A stretch of DNA of 64,000 nucleotides from Adineta steineri. Taxonomy: Eukaryota; Rotifera; Eurotatoria; Adinetida; Adinetidae. Location of the stretch: contig CAJNOI010000017.1 in assembly GCA_905250115.1 (NCBI GenBank), positions 62,001 through 126,000 on the forward strand, read 5' to 3'. Below, one piece after another: positions 49,901 to 62,943 of this stretch. The notes beneath the pieces were generated by a model. The model did not search any database and was not told where the DNA came from. It was given only the letters and a program-made list of their open reading frames with translations. The translations under genes were made by a program, and so were the position numbers. Position 1 is the first letter of the stretch; each line of letters begins with the position of its first letter.

Positions 49901-50872
49901 GGCAAACGTAAGAAATATATTAAATATAAATTTGTAAAAAGATTTCAAATTTATTCTAGGTACTATTGGTCGATTAAGACCATATTATTTAAGTATTTGT
50001 AATCCTGTGTGGAGTAATATTCAATGTACACAAACAATATCAACTGCAAGTGGTTCATTAAATATTCCACTGTAAATTTTAGTTTATTAACAAAATATAT
50101 ATATATATATTGTTTTATATATTAGATACATTACAGATCATAATTGTAATTCAACAGCAACAGCAACTCAACTTCAAGAAGCAAGATTATCATTTCCATC
50201 AGGTCATTCAAGTTATTCAACATATGCATTTGTTTTCTTATTTGTAAATATATTAATATAAATATAATGAAAAAAATTTTAATTATTTTATTTTCATAGG
50301 TGTATTTTGAAGCACGTCTTGTTTGTCCAAATATACAATTTCTTAAACCATTTCTTCAATGTATATGTATAGCAATAGCTTTTTTTACTTGTTTATCACG
50401 TATTACTGATTTTAAACATCATCCAACAGATGTTATTGGTGGAGCAATACTCGGATTTAGTATTGCAGTTTTTACCGTAAGAGAGAAATCAAATATGTAA
50501 CGTTGAAATACAAAAACAAAATTTTTTTTTATTATTTAGGCAGTACGTATTGGTACATATTTATGGAGTTTTAGTGTTTATTGTGAAACAGAAGATGAAA
50601 CAGAAAAAGATCGTTTACCAAAAGAAGAACGTGTACCTGTACCAGGTATTGAGACAAAACAAAGTGGTGCATTACGTTCAAATGATAATATAGAATTAGA
50701 AAGTTTTCATCATAAACATCGATTACCAGCAACACGTTCACTTTATGATAATCAATTACATAATGAAAATGGTTATACTATGCGACCACATCATAGAACT
50801 ATTTTACATCCAATACCAGCTGGAGCACGACGTATAGCACCTGAAAGAACATCTGATAATTCAACTGCTTAA
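46973..50872 (+). CDS. Lipid phosphate phosphatase (PAP2 family, LPP/wunen-like), one-base frameshift
   Basis: Nine exons: 46973-47057, 48107-48313, 49130-49282, 49351-49503, 49739-49907, 49960-50071, 50126-50243, 50300-50476 and 50540-50872. Corrected, they give about 501 residues. The three PAP2 phosphatase motifs are intact: KRTIGRLRP (C1), FPSGHSS (C2) and SRITDFKHHPTD (C3), with six expected membrane helices. GFFCDDTSIRYP before C1 also matches LPP enzymes, which remove phosphate from extracellular lysophosphatidate, phosphatidate and sphingosine phosphate. Exon four has eight T at 49404-49411 where seven keep the frame, so the sequence as given stops soon after. A 97-residue cytoplasmic N-terminal extension and long basic C-terminal tail are present. 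Confidence 0.82.
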
Positions 50873-51592
50873 ATAATTGGGAATATTTTATTTCATTACA
50901 ATATTCTGGTCAGATAGAATTAAAAACAAAACAACATACATAAATAAAATTCTTCACTTTGCTTGTTTTTTTTTCTTGTTGCTTAATGTAAACTCATTTT
51001 CTAAACTTATATTAATATGCTTCAATACATTTTGATCTATTTTTGGATATTGTATTAAAATACTATATCTTACATTTATAAAGCTGTGTTTTAAGAAAAC
51101 AAACTTTTTAAAAAGTAGAATTCTATCGCTATCTGACTTGCTGCTATTCAAAAAATTTATGAAATATTCATATTGTTTACAATAAAATCAAAAAAAATGA
51201 ATAATCTAGAGAATTTCGCAATATATGTAAAGATAAAGAACTTTATCGTAAACATCATTTTGAAAAAAGTACAATTATAACATATGGTAAATAGACTTCA
51301 CTCGCATTTCCTCTATAATAAAATCATGCATTTTACATTGTCAATAATGACTAACACTATGAATTCCTGATAAATAATTTTCTTTATGTCCTACGTCATC
51401 ACAATAATGAAGTTTATTTAACAACCTCGACATATCTGCAAATAATAGAACGATATATATTTTTTTTTGAAAAATTCTTATGTATATCAAATTTTATTTG
51501 TTTGAAATAATCATAGCAACTATGAATCATTAAGAAAAACGTATCACGAAGTTAAATGAAATGATTAGAAATAAAAAAAAAGAAATGCACGT
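50873..51592. other. Convergent 3' spacer, 720 bp
   Basis: 3' regions of the phosphatase (plus) and alpha-N-acetylgalactosaminidase (minus) genes. AT-rich, with no supported exon. Confidence 0.45.
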
Positions 51593-53258
51593 TTAGAGCG
51601 ATTTAATAAGAGCTGATTCAACATAAAATGCATGCACATCACCGGATGGATTGATTGTAAAATTATATCGATCACTTTTATGATATTTACCAAGAAAATC
51701 ACCATGGAATGTTTCAAAAATATCATATTCATCAAAACGACCTAGACCAAGATCAGTAAGACTTATACTCATACGAATTGGTGTGCCATATGGTTCAGGA
51801 AAAAGTGCAACAAACTAAAATAATAAAATAGATTTCAAATATTTGATAGAATATCTTACTGCTGTACGATCATTTTGTAATGATTTACTCCATACTTCAA
51901 CATGACCATCTAACTAAAAAAGTAAACAAATGAATGTGAATTTTCATGATAAAAAATCTCTATTAAATTGACATGTCAAAAAGAATATCAAGATAATTAC
52001 TTTGAGAATACGTCGTCCCATTGCTCCAAGTGGATCTTGATTAATAGCAATTAAATTTTTATTTAATATAATATCACGTGCCCAATCACTAATTGTTCTT
52101 AAATCAACTGAAAGAATAAGTGGTGCAGCCATAATTGACCAAAGTGCCATTTGTGCTCGTGATTGACTTGGACTTAAACCATAATTTCCAACGACTATCT
52201 ATAGAATTTATAAAAATAAAATAAAGATCAATTAAATATACAATCATCATGTTTGTTTGTTTTTACCATATCAGGATCATTCCAATGTCCTGGACCATGA
52301 AATGGAGCTAAACGATCTTGATTATCACCAAACCATTGTACAATTGAATAAACACTATCCCATGAATCATCAATATCACCCCAATTTCTCCATAAATTAC
52401 ATGTTTGAGCAATAGCAGAATAATTTGGTTTCATTTTTGCATATTCTTGATAAGCTGGCCATGAACATGAATATGCTATGGGAAATCCAGTTGCATTCAA
52501 AGCATTTTCCATAGCTGGATAACCTGTATCATAATCTTTGATATCAGCATTACATCCATCTAATTTCAAATAATCAACTTTCCATGAAGCGAATGCTAAA
52601 ATATTCAAAAAAAAAATATTAATGATCCAGAATTTTAATTAATTTTACTTTGAGCATCTTGTTCTAAATGTCCTAAAACACCTGGATAACCAGCACATGT
52701 TTCTGTACCATAATCTTCATAAATACCAAATTTTAACCCGAGAGAATGTACATAATCAGATAATGCTCGAATTCCACTTGGAAAACGTTGATTATCTGGT
52801 TGTAAAGAACCATCCTATTATAGACAGATAGATATTATTTTTCGAATATTTGAACTTACGGCAGCTCGTGTTTTATTTAACCAACAATCATCAATAATAA
52901 TATATTCATAACCTGCAGCTAAATATCCACCACTGACTAATAATTGAGCTTGTGTTCGAATCAATTTTTCGCTAAAAATAAAAAAAGATTGATTAACTTT
53001 GATCAATATTTCATCAAAGTAACTTACCTAATACAAGTATCAGGATTTTCTTGACAATCAGTAACACAACGAAATCGTTGCCATGTTAACCAACCCTACA
53101 ATATCAGAAATAGATATTAGTTTAAATAGATTATATTTAATATACACCATTGGTGGTTGTCGTAAAAGTCCATTCTCAAGGGAATTTACTGGATAATTAT
53201 ATGAAGTCCAACACACAAGTTGAATCAAACAAATAATGATGTGTTGTGACCACTTCAT
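51593..53258 (-). CDS. NAGA: GH27 lysosomal alpha-N-acetylgalactosaminidase / alpha-galactosidase
   Basis: About eight exons. The ATG at 53258 opens a signal peptide, then [11 protein letters not shown] joins [10 protein letters not shown], the start of the GH27 barrel. Conserved blocks follow: [37 protein letters not shown] (nucleophile Asp), [16 protein letters not shown] (acid/base Asp), [10 protein letters not shown] and [13 protein letters not shown]. The substrate loop reads YSCSWPAY. Family knowledge says Ser and Ala at these two positions define N-acetylgalactosaminidase, while Glu and Leu define alpha-galactosidase, so NAGA specificity is predicted. The enzyme removes terminal alpha-GalNAc from glycoconjugates in lysosomes. 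The C-terminal beta-sandwich ends at 51593. Intact. Confidence 0.9.
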
Positions 53259-55084
53259 TCTCTTAATCTAGAAATATTTCTTAAAAGTCTTTATTCATAT
53301 TTATCAATAGTTGTATCAAAAAAAAAACGAATTCAAAACGTCAATCAGAACAGAAAGATACATCAATGATATATCAGACGAAAGATGGTAAGTTATTTGT
53401 TCATCCTATTGACGATCAACAATGATGGATAGTAGGTTCGATCTTTTTTATCTTTCAATATTAACCCATTAAACAATTCGAATAAATATCAAATATAGAA
53501 AGAGAAAAAAATCGTTTAAAAATTTACATAATAGACGATCTAGCTCATTATAAATACATCGTCTAGGTAATAATTATTGTTTCATACTAGAAAAAAAATC
53601 TCACATAACAGTAGGCACCTTAGAATCTACTGTTTCCGGTATGGTTTTGAATAAAACGCTACTTTTTTTGTTCTCGTTCTAAGGACGGATATTCCGGCTA
53701 TTAGTATTAAGACATAGTCACGATATTTATTGCATGCAATAAGATTAAACTAGCATAAAAATAGATAATTACATTACTATTAATTGATAAATTATCATAA
53801 TAAAACTATGTTTCTCAGACAAATAGCATAATTATATAACCATATCGATTTTCATTTATTCTCATAGCTGAAATTATTTTTTTTGAAAGAAAATAAATTT
53901 TATATAAAAAATAATAAATAAATTGTCAAGTATGATGCTATTCTCCATTGGTTCTAAATGATATTCATTATTTATAAAATGTTCTCGTCGTCCTCTTGTT
54001 GTTACATATGATCACACTATTTCGAGAGATGTCTCTCATTTGCCAAGTTAAAAATTTTTTATGTCTTCTCAAATGTTGTTATCGTTGATAAAAAAACGAG
54101 GTAGAACTCATGAAAAAATAATAATCATATTTTTAATTCACTAACAGCTGCAATTCAATTCATAATTTTCTACTCTACTAAATTATTCAATGCACCAGTT
54201 GTATTATTGATATACATACATTCTACAGCTGTTATTAGTAGAGAATATTAAAAATTATAAATCAATATACGATTTCTTTAGTTTTGATCATTCTCAATAA
54301 TTAACAAGACAGAAAAATCAATCTCTTTTTGAATACATATATATATATATACAATCTATTAAAAGGTCAAAATCAATAAAAGATATATTTAGTTTTTTTT
54401 TTTTCAGTTTCGTTCATCATTTATGCTGCAGACGACTTTTCTTTATAATGTATATGCGCTGAAAAGAGAGAAAAAGAAGCCAAAGACAGCAAAAAGTAAG
54501 ATAAAGAAGAGAATAAAGGAAGTTGAGAAAAAGAAAGTGGAGGACAAAAAAAGAAAAAGACATAATTCATGTGCGTATGTATTGACATGAGAGTGAAGCT
54601 GTTGTTGTTGTTGTTGTTATTGTTTTTCTGCAGATGATAAATGAACACTCACACGCACACACTTACAGAACAGCAACACAAATGTGAGAAAAAATATATA
54701 GAGAAACAAACACACACACACACACGCACGCGAGGATAGTTCCAGATTTCGGGAGAGAAAAGAATAGTGTACAAAAGCATGTTGAAAAACGGAAAAGAAA
54801 AAAAAGATGCGACGGTGAAGATGCATACTAAAGCTGAATGGTGATTATAGTAATCACATACATATTGGGCGTTTTCGTTTGTGTATTATTAAAAACAGAG
54901 CAGCAGTAATGTTTGATCGTATTTTATGATGTTGTGTTTTTTTTTTTGTCAATATATATATATATATAAATGAAGAATTAAAAGAAGCCACTGATACACA
55001 GACACACACACACACGTATATACGACAATAATGAAGAGTAAAAGAAAGAGAGAAAGAAAAAGAAAGAGAGATAAAATCGAACGT
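53259..55084. other. Intergenic region, 1.8 kb
   Basis: AT-rich between the NAGA promoter and the GSK3 3' end. GA-rich low-complexity occupies about 54455-54560. A CA microsatellite lies at 54710-54726, a TA run at 54952-54968 and another CA run at 54997-55015. No exon is supported. Confidence 0.5.
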
Positions 55085-56929
<1,845 letters not shown>

Positions 56930-57140
56930 TATGAATCTTGTTTATTTATAATTTTGTTTTCAAATGATTTTTATGTTGACGATAATTAAAATAAATAAAT
57001 ATAAATTTTGTTTTAGAGAAATATCCGTTTTTCTCTCATATTTAATACCTCGAGGATAAAAAGAGATAAATTTTAATCTATAACAAAAGAAAAAGAAAAT
57101 AAATTTATTTTGGAAATATTGTACAAAAAGGGAGAATTTT

Positions 57141-57899
57141 TCATCGATTCGATTTTGAAACAGTTTTTATTCTAAGAGTTGGTGCTTGTTGTCTTGGTGG
57201 TTGTGTTGACATTTGTTGATTCATATTCGCTTGTTCATTTGTTGTTATAGGTGATGATGATGTATCAGGTGCTTTAAGACCAATACCATAATTCATTGCA
57301 TCTAATAAACGTTTTGTATCACTTTGATTTGTAAAACGTTGTAAATCAAATTGTTTTTCACTTTTATCTGTTACATCTTTTGTTTGACGAAGTAAAGCCG
57401 TAACATGATCTAAGTATAAATTTAATTCTTGTACACGTGTATGAATTTCATTTGGTGCTGGCATTGAACGACCCATTGGATTACTATTATTATTATTATT
57501 AGTAGTTAAATTTGTATTTAATAAACGTTCACGTTCTTCAATTTCAGGTAAATTTTTTGTACGTAATAATTGTGGCATAAAATCATGATTAAATATTGAT
57601 AAACGTCTTTCAGTTAATTGTTCAACAGTAAGATCATTTTCAGGTGATAAACACATTGGCATAATAGAATTTGTACGTAATAATGGTAAAATATGACGTA
57701 CTGATGTACGTAATGTTGTTATTTGAGAAGATAAAACATTCATTTGATCGAGAATTGTTGGCCATGATGGCTGACCATGTTCATATTCTGTAAAAAAATT
57801 AGCTAATGATTGTTTTAAATCTCGTACTTTATCTAAGATTTGTTGTAGTTTATCATATTCCGTTGCTTTATTTATTGCGGTTGATGTTGGACGATCCAT
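57141..57899 (-). CDS. MED8: Mediator complex subunit 8
   Basis: Single exon, 252 residues. It aligns with MED8 along its length: a helical start (KVRDLKQSLANF), PSWPTILDQMNVLSSQITTL, and PLLRTNSIMPMCLSPENDL. HDFMPQLLRTKNLPEIEERE (counterpart of PDHLRTKPDPEVEEQE) and a C-terminal TNQSDTKRLLDAMNYGIGL block before a Gln/Pro-rich end complete it. MED8 sits in the Mediator head with MED18/MED20 and TBP contacts. It is 211 bp upstream of the GSK3 start on the same strand. An Asn run (about 57480-57510) lies between the two conserved halves. Confidence 0.88.
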   Translation of the reverse strand: MDRPTSTAINKATEYDKLQQILDKVRDLKQSLANFFTEYEHGQPSWPTILDQMNVLSSQITTLRTSVRHILPLLRTNSIMPMCLSPENDLTVEQLTERRLSIFNHDFMPQLLRTKNLPEIEERERLLNTNLTTNNNNNSNPMGRSMPAPNEIHTRVQELNLYLDHVTALLRQTKDVTDKSEKQFDLQRFTNQSDTKRLLDAMNYGIGLKAPDTSSSPITTNEQANMNQQMSTQPPRQQAPTLRIKTVSKSNR

Positions 57900-60181
57900 A
57901 TTAAACTGAATAAGAAATAATCTGGAAAAAATTCGAAATAAATTTTATTCATCCAACATCATCTTTTGTTAAGAATCGTGTGGGTGTATTGCTTATTTNN
58001 NNNNNNNNGATGATCAAAAGAGCCATATCGGTGGTAGGTGAGCAACCAAAGACAACAAACAAGATGTTTTTCTTAAAATTATTTTATTTTTAATAAAAAT
58101 AATTATCGGATATCGAAAGATTTTTTTTTTCAACTAAATTTTTCATAAAATTTGTTTGAAGTAATAGATGGCTATAGTAATAGTATATTGGATGGTAGCG
58201 CCATCTAGTTTTTTATAAAATATTTTTTCTATCGTTGTGGATCAAGTTTTCATTTTGTATGGCAGAAGCGAAAAAATATCATTCCAAACATTTAGAGTAT
58301 GATTTCAATCTTAACTGTTATTTGTCTTGCAGCAGAACCATATAAACGTGTCGATTTGCTTATTTATACGAAGCCTATTGCACTCTGATAGATACACACG
58401 CAATATCTGTAAGTTCGACAATAACTTTGAGAAATATGTAGGATGTGCTAATCATTGATTAAAAAAAATGAAGATTATATTCTCAGGATGATTATTTGAT
58501 CTCGTTATAGAAAACATCATTAAAAGTTTACTATTGAAATGTTTAAGATTTTGAGTGGATCTTAAAGATTATTAAGTTCTTTTATAAGCATTTTTTCTTG
58601 TTTGTAACAGTTAGACAACATTTACTTAATGAATACAAACAAAGAACTATTATTCCACATATTCTTCCATCATTAATATTTTCCTACTGTTTCGTTTCCT
58701 TGCTTCATAGATTTTATACGTGTTAATTCTTATAGTAATGATAGTATTGACTAATTAAATTAATATTATTCTCCAAAGTTTTATAAATGACTATAGAATA
58801 CTTTAGAACCGTTTTGTCTCTTCTATCATTTGTAATAATTTATTAAAATTTTCTTTCTGTTATGCAAATACAAATACCATTTAAAATAATTTCAAATAAG
58901 GAACGATGGATTTTCAATTCATAGAAATTTTGTGAATCCGACAAATACAGGATGCACATGCATGATTTGTACAGAAAAAAAAATACTATTTCATGAAGAT
59001 GATATATATGAAAACATCACCATGATTAGTATACTAAGAATAAAATAATTAGTACTTTTGTAACTGAATTTCTATACATTCTATCACCGTCATATCTATT
59101 CATCCGTTTTTTGCATTCTAAACAAACTTTATAAATCATGTTTTCATCAAAAATTTAGTAACAAGATTTTTATTTGATTCAAATACTTACTAAAGAGGCG
59201 TGTGTAAGTTCGACGATTATAAACTTTTGCCAATCACAGCTATGCCCTCAAGTCCTTTTATCTACATACTCATCAATGATATATGATATCAGCATAAGCT
59301 ATTAAACTATTCATGAAAACTTTTCTTAGATCAGCAAGAAAAGGTTAATATCATTCCACAATTCTTTTACTGACATAATGATACTTAAACTCAATAAACA
59401 ACGCATGAGTTTTGTTCAATTTCAATTAAGCTATGCAGTTAAGTAAACAAAACATAATTAAATGCGAGAGTAATTTTGAGCATATACAAAACCATATCGA
59501 AAAAACAGTTTTCCTATTTGCAAAAGAGTTCTTCACTGAACTCATTTCCACTCTGGATAAATTCTTAGTAACTCAGCTATGCAGGTAGAAATTCTTAAGA
59601 AATTCTGAAAATCCGAAAAAATGATCTAAAGGTAATTTAGCAGTATTAAACATGAAATTCTTTCGAGCTCATCTCTATTGAATAGAATCGTCTTTTCTAA
59701 ACATTATTCAACATTGCACGTTATACGGCTCATTACTATTCTAGAAAAATCCTTTCTGTTTCAGTATCATTCAACGAAACATTTTCCATCAATATTACTG
59801 AGAATAACTTCTCAGATTTTTATTATTATCTCACAGAATCTTTCATTGTTCGCAGTCGTCTACAACGATCTTTGAAAGTCTTGGTACTACCATATCAGGC
59901 ATTTTCAGCCCTACTTCCATTAGGGATAACCTTTATTAAGCGTTATATTATTTTAATACACAATCCCATCCTGATTTACCATATGCTGCATTATCACAAA
60001 ATGCTTTTCTAAAACCTTTTTTTTTTTTCTTTTGCAAAATCTCTTTTCCATTATAGCAAAACCTCTCACTAAACATTATCACAAGAATGAACATTAAATT
60101 GAAAAACAAGCAGTTTTATTTGGGATGTTCATGAAAATTACATTACAAAAAAAACTATCATCATTACTAGCTATGTATCAG
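57900..60181. other. Intergenic region with 10-N gap, 2.3 kb
   Basis: Contains ten N at 57999-58008. The remainder is AT-rich. A short frame at 58260-58390 looks superficially exon-like but has no matching donor. No coding exon, RNA gene or clear repeat is supported. Confidence 0.5.
57999..58008. other. Assembly gap of 10 N
   Basis: Ten N just upstream of MED8; probably a small scaffold join. Confidence 0.98.
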
Positions 60182-62943
60182 CTATCGAAGCTTTTTATTG
60201 CGTGCAATACATTCATTGATTTCATGTTCAGTAGCGTATTTGATCTCATTCATGAAGATGCTTACGGTAGTAAGTGTCTAAATCAAACAATGCAGATAAA
60301 GATAAGGTATGGCTTAAGAGAGAGTAGTACTTACTGTATTATGTCTTAATAAATCAACCAAATGTTGCGCTCCAATATCTCCGATATAATTACTTTTAAG
60401 ATTTAGCGTGGTGAGTGTCTAGAGAAAAAGGCGCAAAAAAAGCATGCTGTAGATGGGGAAAAATGCTAATTACTGTATTATGTCGTAATGCATCAGCAAG
60501 ATATCGTGTTCCAACATCTCCGATTCGATTCCCGTAGACATCTAGTGTAGTGAGCGTCTAAATGAAAATGTGTAGGTAAGCTATAGTTTATATGAAGATA
60601 GAATGACAATTACTGTGTTATGTCGTAATACGTCAGCTAAATGTTGTATTTCAACAGCTCTGAAATTATTATATTCGAGAATTAGTGTAGTGAGTGCCTA
60701 CACAAAAATAGTGTTGATAACAATGAGACATAGCTGAACAGCGAATGATAACTACCGTGTTATGTCGTAATCCGTTAGCTAAATGTTGTGCTCCATCAAC
60801 TCCCATTTGATTATTTTCGAGACCTAGTATGGTGAGTGTCTAGATGAAAAAGTGCAATAAAAGACACGCTATAGACGAAAACAAAATTTAGTTACCGCAT
60901 TATGTCGTAATACATTAGCCACATGTTCTGCTCCAACAGCTCCAATTTCATTCCAACCGAGATATAGTTCAGTGAGTGTCTAGATGAAAAATGAAGGTAA
61001 AGACATGACATAGGTGAAGAGAGTGTTAATTACTGTATTATGTCGCAATAAATCAGCCAAATGTTGTGCTCCAACGGCTTCTATTTGATTGTGTGCGATA
61101 TCTAGTGTGGCGAGCGTCTAGATGAAAAAATAAAAGTAAAGACATAGTACAGGTGAGGAGAGAATAATAATTACTGTGTTATGTTGTAATCCATCAGCCA
61201 AATGTTGTATTCCAACAGTTCCGATTTCATTCCATCTGAGAGATAGTGTGATGAGTGCCTAGATGAAAAGTCCAGGTAAAGATCTAGTACAGATGAAGTC
61301 AGAATGATAATTACTGTTTTATGTCGCAATATGCCAGCCAAGTGTTGTGCTCCAACAACTCCGATTCTATTAGCTGCAAGATTCAGTGTAGCGAGCGTTT
61401 GAATGAAAAAGCGCAGATAAAAACATATGGTAGAAGAAGAAAAAAATGCTCATTACTGTGTTATGTCGTAATACATTAGCCAGATTTTGTACAGCAAGAT
61501 TCCCCAGGTAATTATGTGAGAGATCTAATGTGGTGAGTGTCTGAATAAAAGTGCGAAAAAATACATTATGTAAATGAGAAAAAACTACTAATTACCGTGT
61601 TATGTAGTAATCCGTTAGCTAAATGTTGTGCTCCAACATCTCCGATTCTATCACTCTGGAGATTTAGTGTGGTGAGTGTCTAGTTGAGATAGTGCAAAAA
61701 GAGGACATGATATAGATGGAGAAAAAATGCTAATTACTGTATTATGTCTTAATGCGTCAGCCAGATATGATGTTCCAACATCTCCGATTTCATTCCCGCA
61801 GACATCTAGTGTAGTGAGCGTCTTAATGAAAAAGTATAAGTAAGCTATAGTTTATATGACGAGAAAATGATAATTACTATACTGTGCCGTAATACATCAG
61901 CCAAATGTTGCGCCCCAATGTACCTAATCTGATTATATCGGAGATATAGTGCGATGAACGTCTAGATAAAAAATGCTGGTCAAGACGAGGCATAGATGAA
62001 AAGAGAATGATAATTACTGTGTTATGTCGTAATCTATTAGCTAAATATTGTGCCCCAGCTTCTTCGATTTGATTGTGTCCGATATCTAGTGCGGTGAGCG
62101 TCTAGATAAAAAGTGCTGGTAAAATCGAGGCGTAGATGAAAAGAGAATGATAATTACTGTGTTATGTTCTAATCCATCAGCCAAATGTTGTGCTCCAATA
62201 TGCCCGACTTGATTACCTGTAAGATTAAGTGTGGTGAGTGTCTAGATGTAAAAGTGTAAGTAAAGATTTGGTTTATACGAAGAAAGAATGATAATTACTG
62301 TGTTGTGCCGTAATGCATCAGCCAAATGTTGTACCCCAGCATCACTGATTTTATTGTGTCCGAGATCTAATGTGATGAGCGTCTAGGCAAGAAATGCTAG
62401 TAAAGACTAGGGATATATGAAGAGAGATTGATAATTACTTTGTTATGTCGCAAGCCATTAGCTAAATGTCGTGCTCCAATATTTCCTATTTGATTGGATC
62501 CAAGATCTAGCGTAATGAGTGTCTAAGTGGAAAATGCAAAAAAGAGATAATGTAAATGAAGAAAGAATGCTATTTACTTTGTTCTGTTGCAGTCCATTAA
62601 CTAAGTATCGTGTTCCAACAGCTCTGATTTGATTATTTGCGAGATTTAGTATGGTGAGCGTCTAGATGGAGAAGTGTAAGTAAAGATATAGTGTCGATAA
62701 ACAGAGAATGATAATCACTTTGTTATGTTTCAATCCATTAGCTAAATACTTTGCTCCAACGTCTCCGATTGAATGACCAGAAAGACTTAATGTAGTGAAA
62801 GTCTAGATAAAAAAGTGGAGGTAAAAACATGGTATAGATAAAGAGATAATGGTATTCACTGTATTACGGCGTAATGCATCAGCCAAATGTTGTAGTCTAG
62901 CATCTCCGATTTGATAGTATCCGAGATCTAATGCGGTGAGTGT
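60182..62943 (-). CDS. Leucine-rich-repeat array, one repeat per exon (NLR/RI-type LRR), 5' end not found
   Basis: Nineteen consecutive 84-nt exons plus a 96-nt last exon (60182-60277, ending in TAG), separated by phase-0 introns of about 55 bp, all on the minus strand. The whole unit recurs every 138-142 bp. Each exon encodes one 28-residue LRR close to LTTLDLGHNQIGDVGAQHLADALRHNT. This matches the ribonuclease-inhibitor-type LRR found in NOD/NLRC3-like proteins. The exons run from 62860-62943 (most 5') to 60335-60418. All nineteen are free of stops. LRR solenoids bind protein or other ligands. No NACHT, TIR or other partner domain lies upstream within the window, so the N terminus is missing, distant or absent. 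The exon at 61315-61398 has a non-AG acceptor. Confidence 0.85.
60335..62943 (-). repeat. Tandem repeat of period about 140 bp (LRR exon plus intron)
   Basis: Nineteen units with start-to-start spacing 138-142 bp. Each unit contains the exon and also a related intron that begins with GTAATT-like donors and ends in a TTTTCATCTAG-like acceptor. Introns as well as exons are repeated, so the array grew by genomic tandem duplication of the whole exon-intron unit. Confidence 0.9.

Noticed and set aside
58258..58395. Plus-strand ATG frame followed by a good-looking TGTCTTGCAG acceptor
   Set aside because: No GT donor can be placed that joins the two parts, and neither segment resembles a known protein.
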